A DNA stretch of 64,000 bases. It comes from Candidula unifasciata (Eukaryota > Mollusca > Gastropoda > Stylommatophora > Geomitridae). Of the stretch, positions 24,940-37,400 are shown piece after piece (position 1 is the stretch's first letter; each line of letters opens with the position of its first letter). The translations under genes and the position numbers were made by a program. The stretch covers positions 103,501 to 167,500 of the forward strand of contig CAJHNH020007512.1 in assembly GCA_905116865.2 (NCBI GenBank), given 5' to 3'. Under the pieces are notes generated by a model. It searched no databases and had not been told where the DNA came from. It saw only the letters and a program-made list of their open reading frames with translations.

Positions 24940-25296
24940 TCAGGGTTAGGTTGTAAGCTGGTTGCATATAGCAAGCTTTACTTGTGTATTCAGTTATAAG
25001 TTGGTTGCATATACATAGCTAAACTTTAGGATTAAGTTGTTAGCTGGTTGCATATACAAAGCCGTTCTTCAAGGTTAAGTTGTAATTTAGTTGCATACAC
25101 AAAGCTATACTTCAGGATTAAGTTGTAAGTTGGTTTCATATGGAAAGCTATACTTCAGGATTAAATTGTAAGTAAGTTGCATATGCAAAGCTATACTTCA
25201 GGATTAAGTTGTAAGTTGGTTGCATACGCAACTTTAGGACTAAGTTGTAAGTTGGCTGCATATACAAAGCTATACTTCAGTAATCAGCTATGTCCT
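24940..25296. repeat. 43-bp minisatellite, left part
   Basis: Diverged units containing AAGTTGGTTGCATATA and AAGCTATACTTCAGGATTA. Confidence 0.9.
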
Positions 25297-25578
25297 TTGC
25301 ATAACATCTTCTTCCTAGCGTTCAGCGGCAGTAAAAGCCGGCGAAGAGTTTTGGTTGTTCGTTCCCTTCTGGACTGGTCTTGCTCCAGAACTAGTTGTGT
25401 TTGCACATCCGTTTAACATATCTGGCTTTCTTGTAAGCAAGCTGTTGATTCCATGCCTCGCATGTAGATGCACTCCGACTTCAAAAGAAAGACACATATT
25501 AAGTCGCTTTCTACGACATGCTTGTCGGGGGCTAGTATCCTCCCCCTACCCCACATGGGTTTTCTGAACCAACACGAG
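25297..25578 (+). mobile_element. Dispersed repeat family D splitting the 43-bp array
   Basis: GAGTTTTGGTTGTTCG, CTCCAGAACTAGTTGTG, GTAGATGCACTCCGACTTC and GACATGCTTGTCGGGG match family D at 50525 and 56145. The same minisatellite lies on both sides. Confidence 0.8.
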
Positions 25579-25912
25579 GAGGTTGCATATAGCAAACAAT
25601 ACTTGATAAGTTGGTTGCATATAGCAAGCTATGCTTGAGTTTTCAGTTATAAGTTGGTTGCATATAGCAAGCTTTACCTAAGTATTCAGTTTTAAGTTGG
25701 TTCCATATAGCAAGCTTGAATTGCGTTTTCAGTTATAAGTTGGTTGCAAACAGCAAGCTTTACTTGAGTATTTGATTATAAGTTAGTTGCATAAAGCAAG
25801 CTGTACTTGAGTATTCGGTTATAAGTTGGTTGCATATAGCAAGCTTTACTTGAGTATTTGGTTATAAGTTGGTTGCACATAGCAAGCTGTACTTGAGTAT
25901 TCAGTAACTGCT
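25579..25912. repeat. 43-bp minisatellite, right part
   Basis: Units with TTGGTTGCATATAGCAAGCT and TTACTTGAGTATTCAGTTAT, more regular than the left part. Confidence 0.93.
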
Positions 25913-27099
25913 GGATACAAGATTGCAAAAAGTATTCAGGAACGTGGGTCAATTAATTTACGTTTTGTTTTGTTTTCAACCGACCAGGAATATTTAACAT
26001 GCCAAAAGGGTCTTGCATTCTGTTTTAAATGTTAAATTACTTTAACAGTTTGTATCTGTTTACTGGTTTTACTTCTTTGTTTGATGAATGAAACAGTCTG
26101 GCCACATCTCTTTTACTGCTCTCTACACTATTGGGGAAACGTTACCGTGTGTTGTTCCGTGTAGAGTAGCATGGACTGTTTGTCGTGCTGTCAAATTGAG
26201 TTCTAAAATGTATCACTTTGTTTGCTATCAGCTTCTTGACTGATTGTCTCAGCGCGGTGGTTTATGTGTTACTCATTGTGTAGGTTTTTGCTGTAGGTGA
26301 TTTAAGGATGAACTACCGTATTACTAATCCCTGGAATTGCCATGGCACCAGAAATTGTGCACATGGTTTACAACAGTTTATTCTGCTTGTCAAGAGAAAG
26401 TGTGAAGCTCAACCTTTGTTTGTTTCCGAACTTATAAGAAAACAAATGTCCACAAAAAGAACTAAATCTCTAAAAAAAATGAAATCGCTGCTTTAATATA
26501 TATTTATATTTGTGTGTGTGTGTGTGTGTGTGTGTGAATGTGTTGGGGGGGGGGGAGGGGGCGGGGGCCTCTAAACGACAAGAACACCTTGTTAGGACGA
26601 CCTCGCTTAAGATGAACACTCGGTTACCATGAATGAAATATTGCTCCTAGCAGAGATGTATTATTCATCTTAATCTATTAGTCACCGTTTAGCCAAAATG
26701 TTTTAACACGAACTCTAGACGTGTCGGGTTGCTTGGGTTCGTGTTAACGAGGTGTGACTGTATCTGGCCAGCAGCGACCTGTCTGGCAAGCTAGTACACT
26801 TTAGTAAGCAGTCTCTTAGAAAGTGCAGTAATGAAAACCACGCTCCTTGGAGAAGGCAACACCAAAATGGACGCATGACTTCGGAAACTTGTTGGCCATG
26901 TAATATCTCGGGAATGTCAATGGGGTTAAGACGTGTCTGTCAGGAGCGGAGATCTGCCAAGGGCCTGATGCATCATGATGATGATAGTGGATGGAAATCT
27001 ATCAGGTATTTGACCGTTAGGCTGTGCATAAGTAACAGTGCAGGAAATCTGACCTCTGATATCGATACTTGTACGATTAGCCACGTGAATACAATACCG
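25913..27099. other. No gene recognised; TG and G runs
   Basis: (TG)n at 26512-26535 and a G-rich run to 26570. No supported exon. Confidence 0.55.
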
Positions 27100-27215
27100 A
27101 TTTTATGTGTTTATGTGAGTGTGTGTGTTTGTGTGTGTTTGAGAATGAGTGTGTGTGTGTGTGTTTGTGTGAGAGCGTGTTTGTGTGAGTGTGTTTGTGA
27201 GTGTGTGTGTGTGAA
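27100..27215. repeat. TG-rich compound microsatellite
   Basis: TGTGTG runs interspersed with TTTG and GAG. Confidence 0.9.
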
Positions 27216-27789
27216 AAATAAAGACTGTTGCAACGTAAAGGTACTTTTAAATCAATGCTATTTCTATATACAGGCATACGTATAGAGACAGAATTAGACG
27301 ATATCTGGGGCAACTTTAGAAACAGGATTATCATTTTGGCCACGTTATTTGTTGATTTATGGCTGCCAACAGTTATTCGTTGTACAGCGGTTTTGTTGTT
27401 GAAAAAGTGGGAATGGGGAGGGGGAGGTTGGTTGATCAATTGCTCTAATCCAGAGGGATGCCTTCATTTCATAGGATAGTTCAACGAGTGTGTTGAGTTT
27501 ACGTGCAAGTTACACAAGTAAGTTTGTATCCCACACGAACTGGCGCAAATGATGACACAAACTGTATATTAGAATATCACGTGCTATAAATATTATGTAG
27601 TGAGTAGGTTTTCTAATTTGACAATTGCCCGGTTATATGTGAAAAATAAGCAACAATCTGTGTTCAAGTGTTAGATGAAAGAAAAGACTGGGCGCTCGTG
27701 ACCTCCGGTACCTGCTCTAGGGCAAGCACCTAAAGTATAATACGATACAGCCACCGCTTACCTTGACTCAAATATCCGAATGATTCCCA
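27216..27789. other. No gene recognised
   Basis: Unique-looking sequence; a G-rich patch lies near 27415. Confidence 0.55.
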
Positions 27790-28052
27790 TGGGAGTCGCT
27801 GTGGCAGAGCGATTAGACGCTCGCCGCAGATAGGAAGGTTCGCTCCCTGGCAGGGCCGGACTTTTTTCAAAAATGACCTTGGCTCCCAGGTCGACCCAGC
27901 CTTAAGTGGGTACCGGGTGCAGTCCCGGGAAGTAAAGGCGGCCGGCGTGGTGCTGCCACATCACCTATCTTGTGCCGATTGGTCTTAATATATAGATCTA
28001 GCCTTATATACCCTATACCCCTAAAGGCGTATAAAAGGGACCTTAAAAAAAA
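27790..28052 (+). mobile_element. SINE family A, complete copy
   Basis: GTGGCAGAGCGATTAGACGC (A-box region), AAGGTTCGCTCCCTGGC (B box), GGTCGACCCAGCCTTAAGTG, AAAGGCGGCCGGCGTGGTGC, and a 3' end with an A8 tail. It is the best reference copy in the window. Confidence 0.9.
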
Positions 28053-28084
28053 GCATGATTCCCAAATTTGCAGTTCTCAGCGCA

Positions 28085-28760
28085 CTTAGTTTCACCCGTA
28101 TATGAGAATCTAGACGTTCGATTCAGTCTCCATATAATTTCACCCTCATGTGAGAATCTAGACGTTCGATTCAGTCTCCATATAATTTCACCCTCATGTG
28201 AGAATCTAGACGTTCGATTCAGTCTCCATATAATTTCACCCTCATGTGAGAATCTAGACGTTCGATTCAGTCTCCATATAATTTCACCCTCATGTGAGAA
28301 TCTAGACGTTCGATTCAGTCTCCATATAATTTCACCCTCATGTGAGAATCTAGACGTCCGATTCAATTCTTCCTGTAGTTTCACTCTTATGTGAGAATCT
28401 AGAAGTCCGATTTAATTCTTCCTTAAATTGCTCCCTTATGCGAGAATCTAGACGTCCGATTCAATTCTCCCTATAATCTCATCCTTTTGTAAGAATTTAG
28501 ACGCCCGTTTCAATTCTTGTGATAGTTTCACACTTATGTGAGAAGCTAGACGTCGATTTAATTCCACCTGTAGTTTTACTCTTATATGAGAATCTAGGTG
28601 GCCGATTCAAATTTCCCTATAATTTCAGTTTCAATCTGGACGTCCGATTCTAATTCCTCCTTTAGTTGCATCCTTATGTGAGAATCTAGACGTCCAATTC
28701 AATTCTCCCTATAATTTCACTTTTATTTGAGAATCTAGACATTCTATTTACTACCCTACG
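28085..28760. repeat. 48-bp minisatellite, homogeneous left and decayed right
   Basis: The unit contains TGAGAATCTAGACGTTCGAT and CAGTCTCCATATAATTTCAC. Five units (28104-28344) are almost identical; about nine more (to 28760) are heavily diverged. Confidence 0.95.
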
Positions 28761-28797
28761 ATCAATCGGGAGTTTATAATCTTAGTATTATAAGTAT

Positions 28798-29078
28798 ATT
28801 AAAGTAAAGTAAGGATCCCTTTTCAGGCCTTTAGGCACATCAGGCATATGGGAAGAGCATTCATATTTGTACAGACCAATCGGCACTAGGTGGATAATGT
28901 GGTCAGCATTACGCCGGCTGTCTTTTACTTCCCCAGGACATCATGGTACCCATTTTAGACTGGGTCGACCTGCGACGCCCTATACCATGATTAAAATCCA
29001 CGCAGTCAGCAGTGGGTTTCGATCGTGGTACGTTGGAATTAGAAGTCGGACTCGCAACGCCTAAGCCACGGACGCCGC
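28798..29078 (-). mobile_element. SINE family A, minus strand
   Basis: The minus strand carries GTGGCTTAGGCGTTGCGAG, a TCGAAACCC B-box region, GGTCGACCCAGTCTAAAATG, GGGAAGTAAAAGACAGCC and a TTACTTTACTTT tail. Confidence 0.8.
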
Positions 29079-29189
29079 TTTCTTAGTATCATACTGTATG
29101 TGTACTTACTACATAGCAAGGGCTCAACCTACTGTCGCCATTGACATTGTCAGAGGCTATTCAAAGGTTGTACACCGAATCAAGTGAAC

Positions 29190-29435
29190 ATGTCTTTACT
29201 GCTTCATTAAATTCTTCTACTAATTTAACTAGACAATTTGACGTGCAGTGTTTTGTCATGCTACTGTTTTACTAGAAAGTTTTACGTTCAGTAAATTCTC
29301 CTACTAGTTTAACTGGACAGTTCAACGTTCAGTGTTTTGTCATGCTACTATTTTACTAGAAAGTTTTATGTTCAGTAAATTCTCCTACTAGTTTAACTAG
29401 ACAATTTGACGTTCAGTGTTTTGTCATGCTTCTGT
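29190..29435. repeat. 84-bp repeat, about 2.5 copies
   Basis: The unit includes GTGTTTTGTCATGCTACTGT, TTTACTAGAAAGTTTTACG and TTCTCCTACTAGTTTAAC. Confidence 0.9.
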
Positions 29436-29689
29436 ATAGTTCACGTTACACCGATGTCGAGATCAATGCCAAGCCGCCTTCTGCCAAATCGCCTACAGCT
29501 CAATCGAATCTGGTGTGTCGGAATTATGAAACTGTGGTAATAGTTACTAAGTCACTGGGACAATGCTATTTAATGGTTGTCAGAAACATGACAAGTTGAG
29601 TTTATATTTTATTAACAAACATCATTACAACCCCACAGCTGAATTTACACGGTGCACTTTAGTGTACAAGGAGCAGATGTAGATCAGTG

Positions 29690-29855
29690 GCTAGCATACA
29701 CTCCAGCAGTAACGTTAGGCATATGTTCGAGACCTTAGAGGATTTCTTTCCATTTGCCTGGACTTTAGAGTCGACTTAGCCTTAAACGGGTACCAGGAAA
29801 TGTCATGGGACGTAAAGGCTAGCGGTTTAGTTCCAGGTAGATTAGGACTAGCTTG
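29690..29855 (+). mobile_element. SINE family A, diverged
   Basis: GTGGCTAGCATACACTCC, ATGTTCGAGACC, GTCGACTTAGCCTTAAACGG and GGACGTAAAGGCTAGCGG follow the family A order. Confidence 0.65.
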
Positions 29856-29864
29856 GCCATTCTT

Positions 29865-30175
29865 TTTCTTGTTGCAAAGAAAAGTACTAAACGTTTTCTA
29901 AAGAGGACCCCAAAACATACCAAAAAAAAAAAAAAGTATCAAATTTGCAGTTTGTAATGAAATAAACTGCCTTGTTTCTCTGTCCCGATCTATTCTTCCG
30001 TCCTGCGAGAATATACTTCCTAGATATTGAAATTCTTTAACTTGCTTCAGACAATTACAGTTGAACCCTATACATAGCGGACCAGGAATTCTGCTAACCT
30101 ATATTACTTCAGTTTTACTAGTATTTATTTTCATGTTATATCTTCTGCGTACAAGTATAGGTTGAGATAGACAGT
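29865..30175 (-). pseudogene. LINE RT relic, family 2, second copy
   Basis: Near-identical to 23170-23465 (same LKQVKEFQYLGS reading). An A-run expansion (CAAAAAAAAAAAAAGT) is the main difference. The minus frame ends MKINTSKTEVI. Confidence 0.8.
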
Positions 30176-30257
30176 TCAATTGCTTGACGCTTTTACCTTC
30201 CACACAGTTTCCAGACAGTGTTTGAAAACCAGGACTCAGGTTAAAGAGGCGGCGGTT

Positions 30258-30690
30258 CCATAATAGTCGTGTTCCTGCTGCATTGGTCGGGAAAAGTAAT
30301 CGTGTTCCTGCTGCATTGGTCGGGACAAGTAATCGTGTCCCTGTTGCATTGGTCGGGACAAGTAATCGTGTCCTTGCTGCATTGGTCGGGACAAGTAATC
30401 GTGTCCTTGCTGCAATGGTCGAGACAAGTAATCGTGTCCTTGCTGCATTGGTCGGGACAAGTAATCGTGTCCCTGCTGCATTGGTCAGGACAAGTAATCG
30501 TGTCCCTGCTGCATTGGTCGGGACAAGTAATCGTGTCCCTGCTGCATTGGTCGGGACAAGTAATCGTGTCCCTGCTGCATTGGTTGGGACTAGTAATCGT
30601 GTCCCTGCTGCACTGGTCGGGAAAATAGTCATGTCCCTGCTGCACTGGTCGGGAAAATAGTCATGTCCCTGCTGCACAAGTGTTATCAGT
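30258..30690. repeat. 33-bp minisatellite, about 13 copies
   Basis: The unit contains GGGACAAGTAATCGTGTCCC and TGCTGCATTGGTC. GGGACAAG...GTGTCCC gives a hairpin-capable stem in each unit. Period 33 makes both strands open. Confidence 0.96.
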
Positions 30691-30796
30691 CTACACACGG
30701 TGGGGGGAAATACTGAAGTGGTGTTATCAGTCACCACACGCTGGGGGAAACACAGAAGTGGTGTTATCAGTCGCCACACGCTGGGGAAAAATACTG

Positions 30797-30992
<196 letters not shown>

Positions 30993-31221
30993 CTCTCACT
31001 CATTCACTCACCCACTCACTCACTCACTCATTCACTCGCTCAGTTACTCGCTCACTCACTCACTTACTCACTCACTAAGTGACTAACTAACTAATAAGTA
31101 AGTAACTAGCTATCAGCTAACTGGCTCGTTAACTGACTGACTAATTAACTATCATACCTCCTGTCACCGCATCTCCTACCATAATGATTTCTATCATGAT
31201 ACTTTGCTTTTTTCATTCCAG

Positions 31222-31285
31222 TTTTTAACTCACCAAAGATCTATCTTGAAAATGGGTTGCCAAGACAACTAGCGCCAACAAAAAT
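31222..31285 (+). promoter_or_regulatory. Probable 5' UTR and acceptor of a leader intron
   Basis: A T/C-rich tract ending in CCAG at 31221 precedes this short leader. This suggests transcription starts in an unrecognised upstream exon and the (CTAA)n tract lies in the first intron. Confidence 0.45.
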
Positions 31286-31483
31286 ATGCACGAAGAAACT
31301 TGCACAATGTCTACCGTTATCAAATGGAACAAAAAGTGGTTGTTCTTTGTTGGCATAGCGCTGGGCTTCGTGCTTTTCAACTGTGTCTACCACACCCGTA
31401 TCGGCAAGTTTAGTGTCATCACCCCGGAAAAGTCGAAGTATTCCGTGTGGCCTCAGTTTGAATCCAAATCGCCGATTAATAAT
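31286..31483 (+). CDS. GalT-like gene coding exon 1 (residues 1-66)
   Basis: Begins MHEETCTMSTV, followed by the basic stretch and the signal-anchor helix. Ends in phase 0 at AAT|GTAAGT. A strong pyrimidine-rich acceptor ending at 31221 suggests the exon really starts at 31222 with 64 nt of 5' UTR, and that a non-coding leader exon lies upstream (not found). Confidence 0.85.
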
Positions 31484-34400
31484 GTAAGTATTGACACGGA
31501 AAGAATAACTGTGGGTTTGTTATTCGTTTGATCAGTTATCATTTTCAAGAGCATCTTCATCGCACATCGGAAATGACCATAAGAGCACCGATCTCCTCCT
31601 GAGTTGGTCTCCAAATGTTTTTAGACTAACTCCAATTCTGTCTTCTTCTTCAATTTGTACTTTTTTAGGGCTATTGATGTTTAGGGAAATATAGTCCTGC
31701 TTCGTGCTCTTCTGGCTGCTTCAACCATAGGCACATCGTGGTGCTGTAGAGTTTCTCTGATGTTATCTTCCTACTTTGTTCTTGGTCTACCTCTTGCTCT
31801 TGAATGTATTTGCCTGTCTGTGTGTTCTATGTGTATGTGGCTGTGTATGTGTCTTTGTTGTGTTTGTGGGTGTGTGTTGGTAAGTGCCTGTGTGTATATG
31901 TGTTTCGGCATGAATACCTGTGTATACGTGCGTCTCTGTGTGTAAGGATATTTGTATTGTGTGTCTGTGGGTGTGTATCTATGTATGTGTGTCTGTGTGT
32001 GTTTGCGCGTGTGTTTGTGTGTGTTTGCGCGTGTGTGTCTTTGTTGTGTTTGTGTGTGTGTGTCTTTGTATGTGCCGGTTTGTGTGTGTGTGTCGCATGT
32101 GTGTGTCTGTGTGTGTGTATCTGCGTGTGTGATTGGGTATGTGAGCGTATGTCTGTTTGTGTGTGTGTGTCTGCATTTGTTTCTATGTTTCCATTTTAAA
32201 CACTTTTGGAGAGTTCCCACACCTTTTAAACACTATTTGGTGAGTTCTGTTACCTTTTAAACACTTTAGGATGAGTAAAGGCAAATATTTTTATAAAAAA
32301 GCAAGCATGGGTCACAAGCCTCAGATAGTGTGTCTTCTTACTTTTTACATTTGGTCGAAACATAATAAAGAAATCTGCCTCACACAGTGGTCAGTTATCT
32401 GTGTATTAAATACCTTTGAAGGCAATTTAGTCGCGGTTAAAAATGAAGAACTGTTTATTGGGAAAGGGGCAACTGAAAGGGTCCACAAGGCTGAGTATAG
32501 GTGCACATCGTGGTCGTCCAATCTTATGTGAAGTGTTGGGGTGTTCAGGAGAAGTCACAAGCCTCAACAATTATTCCAAGTGGCTGTTAAAGTAAACAAA
32601 CAAAAAAGGACAGGATTCACCACAATGTTGTATCAGACATATGATGCAAGACTCATGTTTTCTAGACCAGTCTGCCCCGAGAGGTGACTAGACAACACCA
32701 GACCGGGAGCTTTTACTTCACCTGGTATCTATTTTTGGCTGGTTCGACCTTGGAGACAAGGCTTTTGTTTAAAAAAAAAAAAAAGAATTAAATGCGGATT
32801 GGAACCTATGACCTTTAGGCCACATAGCCGCTACGTTACTATGGCTCCCAAATGGCAGTGTTGTCCAACAACTTTTCATTTTATTCCGCCTGCTTATCTG
32901 TATTTCCCAATTTGCCTTATTGTGTTATTCAACAATGTAATTTCACTGCCGATTCCTTCTTTGTTCTATGTCTGGTTTCTTATTGTCTGCTGATGAAGGC
33001 TTGACGCCACAACCTCATTAATTTGTCGATTTTGATCAGAATTGTTTTACAGCTGGCTAAGACTTCGTGTGCCCTAAAATGTTTACATTGTTGCAGTTTC
33101 ACTGAAGCTCAATTAATCTCATTCATGTTTAGGATGACTAAGTCGTAAAGAATATCAGTAATAATAATGAAGATACACAACAGATATATTGTCTGGCATA
33201 TTTCACTGTTTATCTTGTCAGGTGTATTACTACAGAGAAACAGTATAAGTCGCCATATGGAACTTTTTCCTTTTTTCGCCCCAAATAAACTGTGATTCGC
33301 CTTTCATTCATGCTTCGTGAACTTTCACACGCGCTAATCTATGTTACAGTGGTGTCAGGTTGTGTTGTCTTTACGCTTACTATATTGCGCTTCACAGCTA
33401 CACGTCGTGTTTTACTCTTTGTTGGGAAGCCGGTGACTTTGCCTATATTATAACTTTCTAGGACTTTAAGTACGACATGAATTTACTTCAACTGTCGGCG
33501 TTGACATTGTAACCACGGAACGTAGGCTGCACACTTACGTGGGACATAGGCTGCACTGTGGGGTGGGGTATTTGTGGTTAGGGCCAGTTCTGTATCTTCT
33601 GGGGTCGTTAAAAGCGGTCACATCGTATAATATAAAACACGCGACATCGCCGTTGAGAGCATCGAAGACAACACAACGTGGCAGCCCTGTAACATAGACG
33701 GTTTGTTTGGGGCTAAAAACATAATAAGAGCCCACAAAAGATCTTGTAAATTGTGATAATAAGACATTAACCTCATACTCTCATGCAAAGTACCTGTAGG
33801 CATTCACAAGTTTGTGAACCGAATAATTTCAGTCAACTGTTTTTAGATTTTTTTCAGGTCCGAATGTGTCAAGGCCGCTAACTACAGCCTAACCGGACTT
33901 TCTGATATAAAAACACAGTGGGCAAGGGCACAGCATCCATTATGCCAGTACGATTCATTTTTACCTCCCTTTGTCTTCTCTTGTGAACTGCTGCCATGTT
34001 CCATACATTATGTTGGGTTGTGCTTTGTGTTACAGCTATCATCATCATCTTTTACATATGATTGTTTGGGTTATCTGTTAAAGTTTGTTTAAAAAAACTA
34101 ACATATATATGTATACAGAAAACCCAGGACAAAGAACAGTGTGAATTAACTCGGAGACAAACATGTGACAGATGTCTGGGTAAAAACCACAAGACAGATC
34201 AATTGAGGACAGGGCGTGAAAGGAAGGATGGGAAATGAGTACAAGACAAAGATGGGATTTTACAATTAATTAGTCACCAATTAACAATTTATAATTCTCC
34301 ATGTAATAGTTTACTAGAAACTTTGACCAAACAGTTTCAATTGACTGTCTCAGAAAATACTACAACAAGTTTACATCCATCTTCACACTGAAGACCAGGA

Positions 34401-37400
34401 AGGCAACACTGTCCATTCCTGAAGGCTTTCGGTCAAAAGTCAGGGGCTGGCTGGCAAACAATGAGGATCTATATCAGGAAATTTTTGTTCAGGTAAGAGA
34501 ACAAAAGTGCAACAAAGCAAACTGGGTCCCCGTGTTTGTTCCAGGGTTCCACCGCAGGGGGAAATAAGAATAGATTCACTGTCTCCCCAACAAGCATGTC
34601 ATAAGAGTGGACTAACTGGGCGCTTCCTTCACAGTCGGAGTGCATCTGACTGAGAGGCAAAGTACCAACAGTTTGCATGTAAATAATCCAGATCAATAAA
34701 ACAGATGTTTTTGCAACACTCAGGTTCTGGAACAAGATTAAATTCCAGAGGTGGACAAACAACCAGAACTTTCCACCAGAGTTTATCAGGATATGTGACT
34801 GCCCTGCTCCAGTCACACACCGAATTATTGCAAACTGCTTGTTTACATTTCTTATGGCCAAATTCTACAACTAAAGATAGAATCTTCATTGCCATGTCAA
34901 GAGCCTGCTTGACATCATGATGTTATCATTATCATGTCCATAAGACTGATATCATGATGTTATCATTGCCATGACCACAAGACTGTTTGATATCATGTTG
35001 ACATCATTGCCTTATCCACAAGACTGTTTGATATCATGATGTCATCATTGCCATGTTCATAGGACTATTTGATATCATGATGTCATCATTGCCATGATCA
35101 TAAGACTGTTTGATATCATGATGTCATCATTGCCATGTTCATAGGACTATTTGATATCATGATGTCATCATTGCCATGACCACAAGACTGTTTGATATCA
35201 TGTTGACATCATTGCCTTATCCACAAGACTGTTTGATATCATGATGTCATCATTGCCATGACCACAAGACTGTTTGATATCATGTTGACATCATTGCCTT
35301 ATCCACAAGACTGTTTGATATCATGATGTCATCATTGCCATGACCACAAGACTTTGATATCATGTTGACATCATTGCCATGTTCATAGGACTATTTGATA
35401 TCATGATGTCATCATTGCCATGTCCATAAGACTGTTTGATATCATGATGTCATCATTGCCATGTTCATAGGACTATTTGATATCATGATGTCATCATTGC
35501 CATGATCATAAGACTGTTTGATATCATGATGTCATCATTGCCATGTTCATAGGACTATTTGATATCATGATGACATCATTGCCATGACCACAAGACTGTT
35601 TGATATCATGTTGACATCATTGCCATGTTTACAAGACTGTTTGATATCATGATGTCATCATTGCCATGACCACAAGACTGTTTGATATCATGATGTCATT
35701 TTAGCCATGTCTATAAGACTGTTTGATATCTTAATGTCATCTTTGCCATGTCTAAAAGACTTTTTGTTTATCATGATGTCGTTTTAGCCATGTCTATAAG
35801 ACTGCTTGATATCTTAATGTCATCTTTGCCATGTCTAAAAGACTTTTTGTTTATCATGATGTTATCATTACCATGTCAACAAGACTGTCTGATATCATGA
35901 TGTCATCATTGCCATGTTCAAAGGTCTGTTTGATATCATGATGTTATCATTGCTATGTCTGCAAGTCTGTTTGATTTCATGATGTTATCATTACCATGTT
36001 GCCATGATTTGTAGCCTGCTGTTCTCATGTAGCCTCATGTAGCCTGCTGTTGACATGTAGCCTGCTGTTCTCATGTAGCCCACTGTTCCTGTGTAGCATG
36101 CTATAGCTGCTGGTTGCTTTTGTTCGTCTCTGATCAGATGACTAAACCACCTTTTTCTTTGATATTCTTTGAATTACCATTTTATGAAGTTCATCAAGCT
36201 GCACCTTGATATGTCTCTCTGCAGGATATCATACACATTATCAGTGAGTTCACCAGGGAGCACACAGTCTTCAATCCACTGAGAGACAAGAGGCCCATAC
36301 AGCCACCAGACCAGTCACAAAGTGAATAGTAGGTACCAGTTGCTCCTGTATTCTGTCAATGTTTCTGGATACAGATCTGTGCTATGTATGAAAGTTTTAA
36401 GTTTTACCTTCAGTTACAGTTTGTGTGTGTCTCTCTTTGTGTGTTTTGTGTGTGTGTTTTAAACATGGGGGGGGGGGGGTGGGGGGGGGGGGAGTGGGTG
36501 GGATGCAGCATGTAATACTGTCATATTACTCTTACACAATCATAATATATACTGACATTGTTTTTAAACAATGTAATACTGTCATTTTTCTTTAGCAAAA
36601 TGTAATGCTGTAATATTTCTGTAGCACTGTCAACTTTTTATTAAACAATGTAATACTGTCATCTTTCTATAGCACTGTCATCTTTCTGTTAAACAAGTAA
36701 TGCTGTCATCTTCCTATTAAACAATGTAATACTGTCATCTTCTAATAGCACAGGTAATACTGTCATTACAGTCTAGTAGAATGGGGTTGCCAGGAATGAG
36801 CAGGGGATCTGGTCAACACCCAGGGAAAAGATGAGACAGATATACATTTAAACTGTTACTGGTGCCATCAGAATTGGAACTCTGCACTTGCTGCTGAAGA
36901 TGTGGACAAAGCATTAATAGAAATGTCCCAATTAGTGTGCTGTTCATTCTTAATTAAACATTCAACATTCTATCTTTCAGAGTCAGGGTTTGAAGTGGCA
37001 TCATATACCAGCATTAGTATGTGCTACATATATGCTTGTAATCACAGCTTCTAATAATCAGTCTATCTATGCTAGCAGGAAGAAAGAAGAAGGAAAAACG
37101 CAGAAGTAGGAAGGAAAATTGTGATTAGGACAAAATGAAATAGTTCCCCACTAAACAGCAAAAACAGGAAAGTAAAGAAAAAACAGGGGTTTCTCTGCGC
37201 AGGGATCCTAGAATATTCCACTAAGACCCAGAGAAAGAGTATATGCATAGTGAGTTACATGACGATAACCTAACAACATAGTTACATACACCTTGACAAA
37301 CAATGGGCACAGACTACATATCCTAAATTAAATCAAGCAAATTAATTATAATCATCACATTGAACAGCTGTTTATTTTACTCAACTGAGCACAGAATTAA

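Noticed and set aside
28068..28394. 108-codon ENLDVRFSLHIISPSC repeat frame
   Set aside because: 48-bp minisatellite open on both strands; it adjoins decayed units full of stops.
31766..32260. Cysteine/valine-rich frames (VCVCVCV) as a secreted protein
   Set aside because: Pure TG-repeat composition, open in several frames within intron 1.
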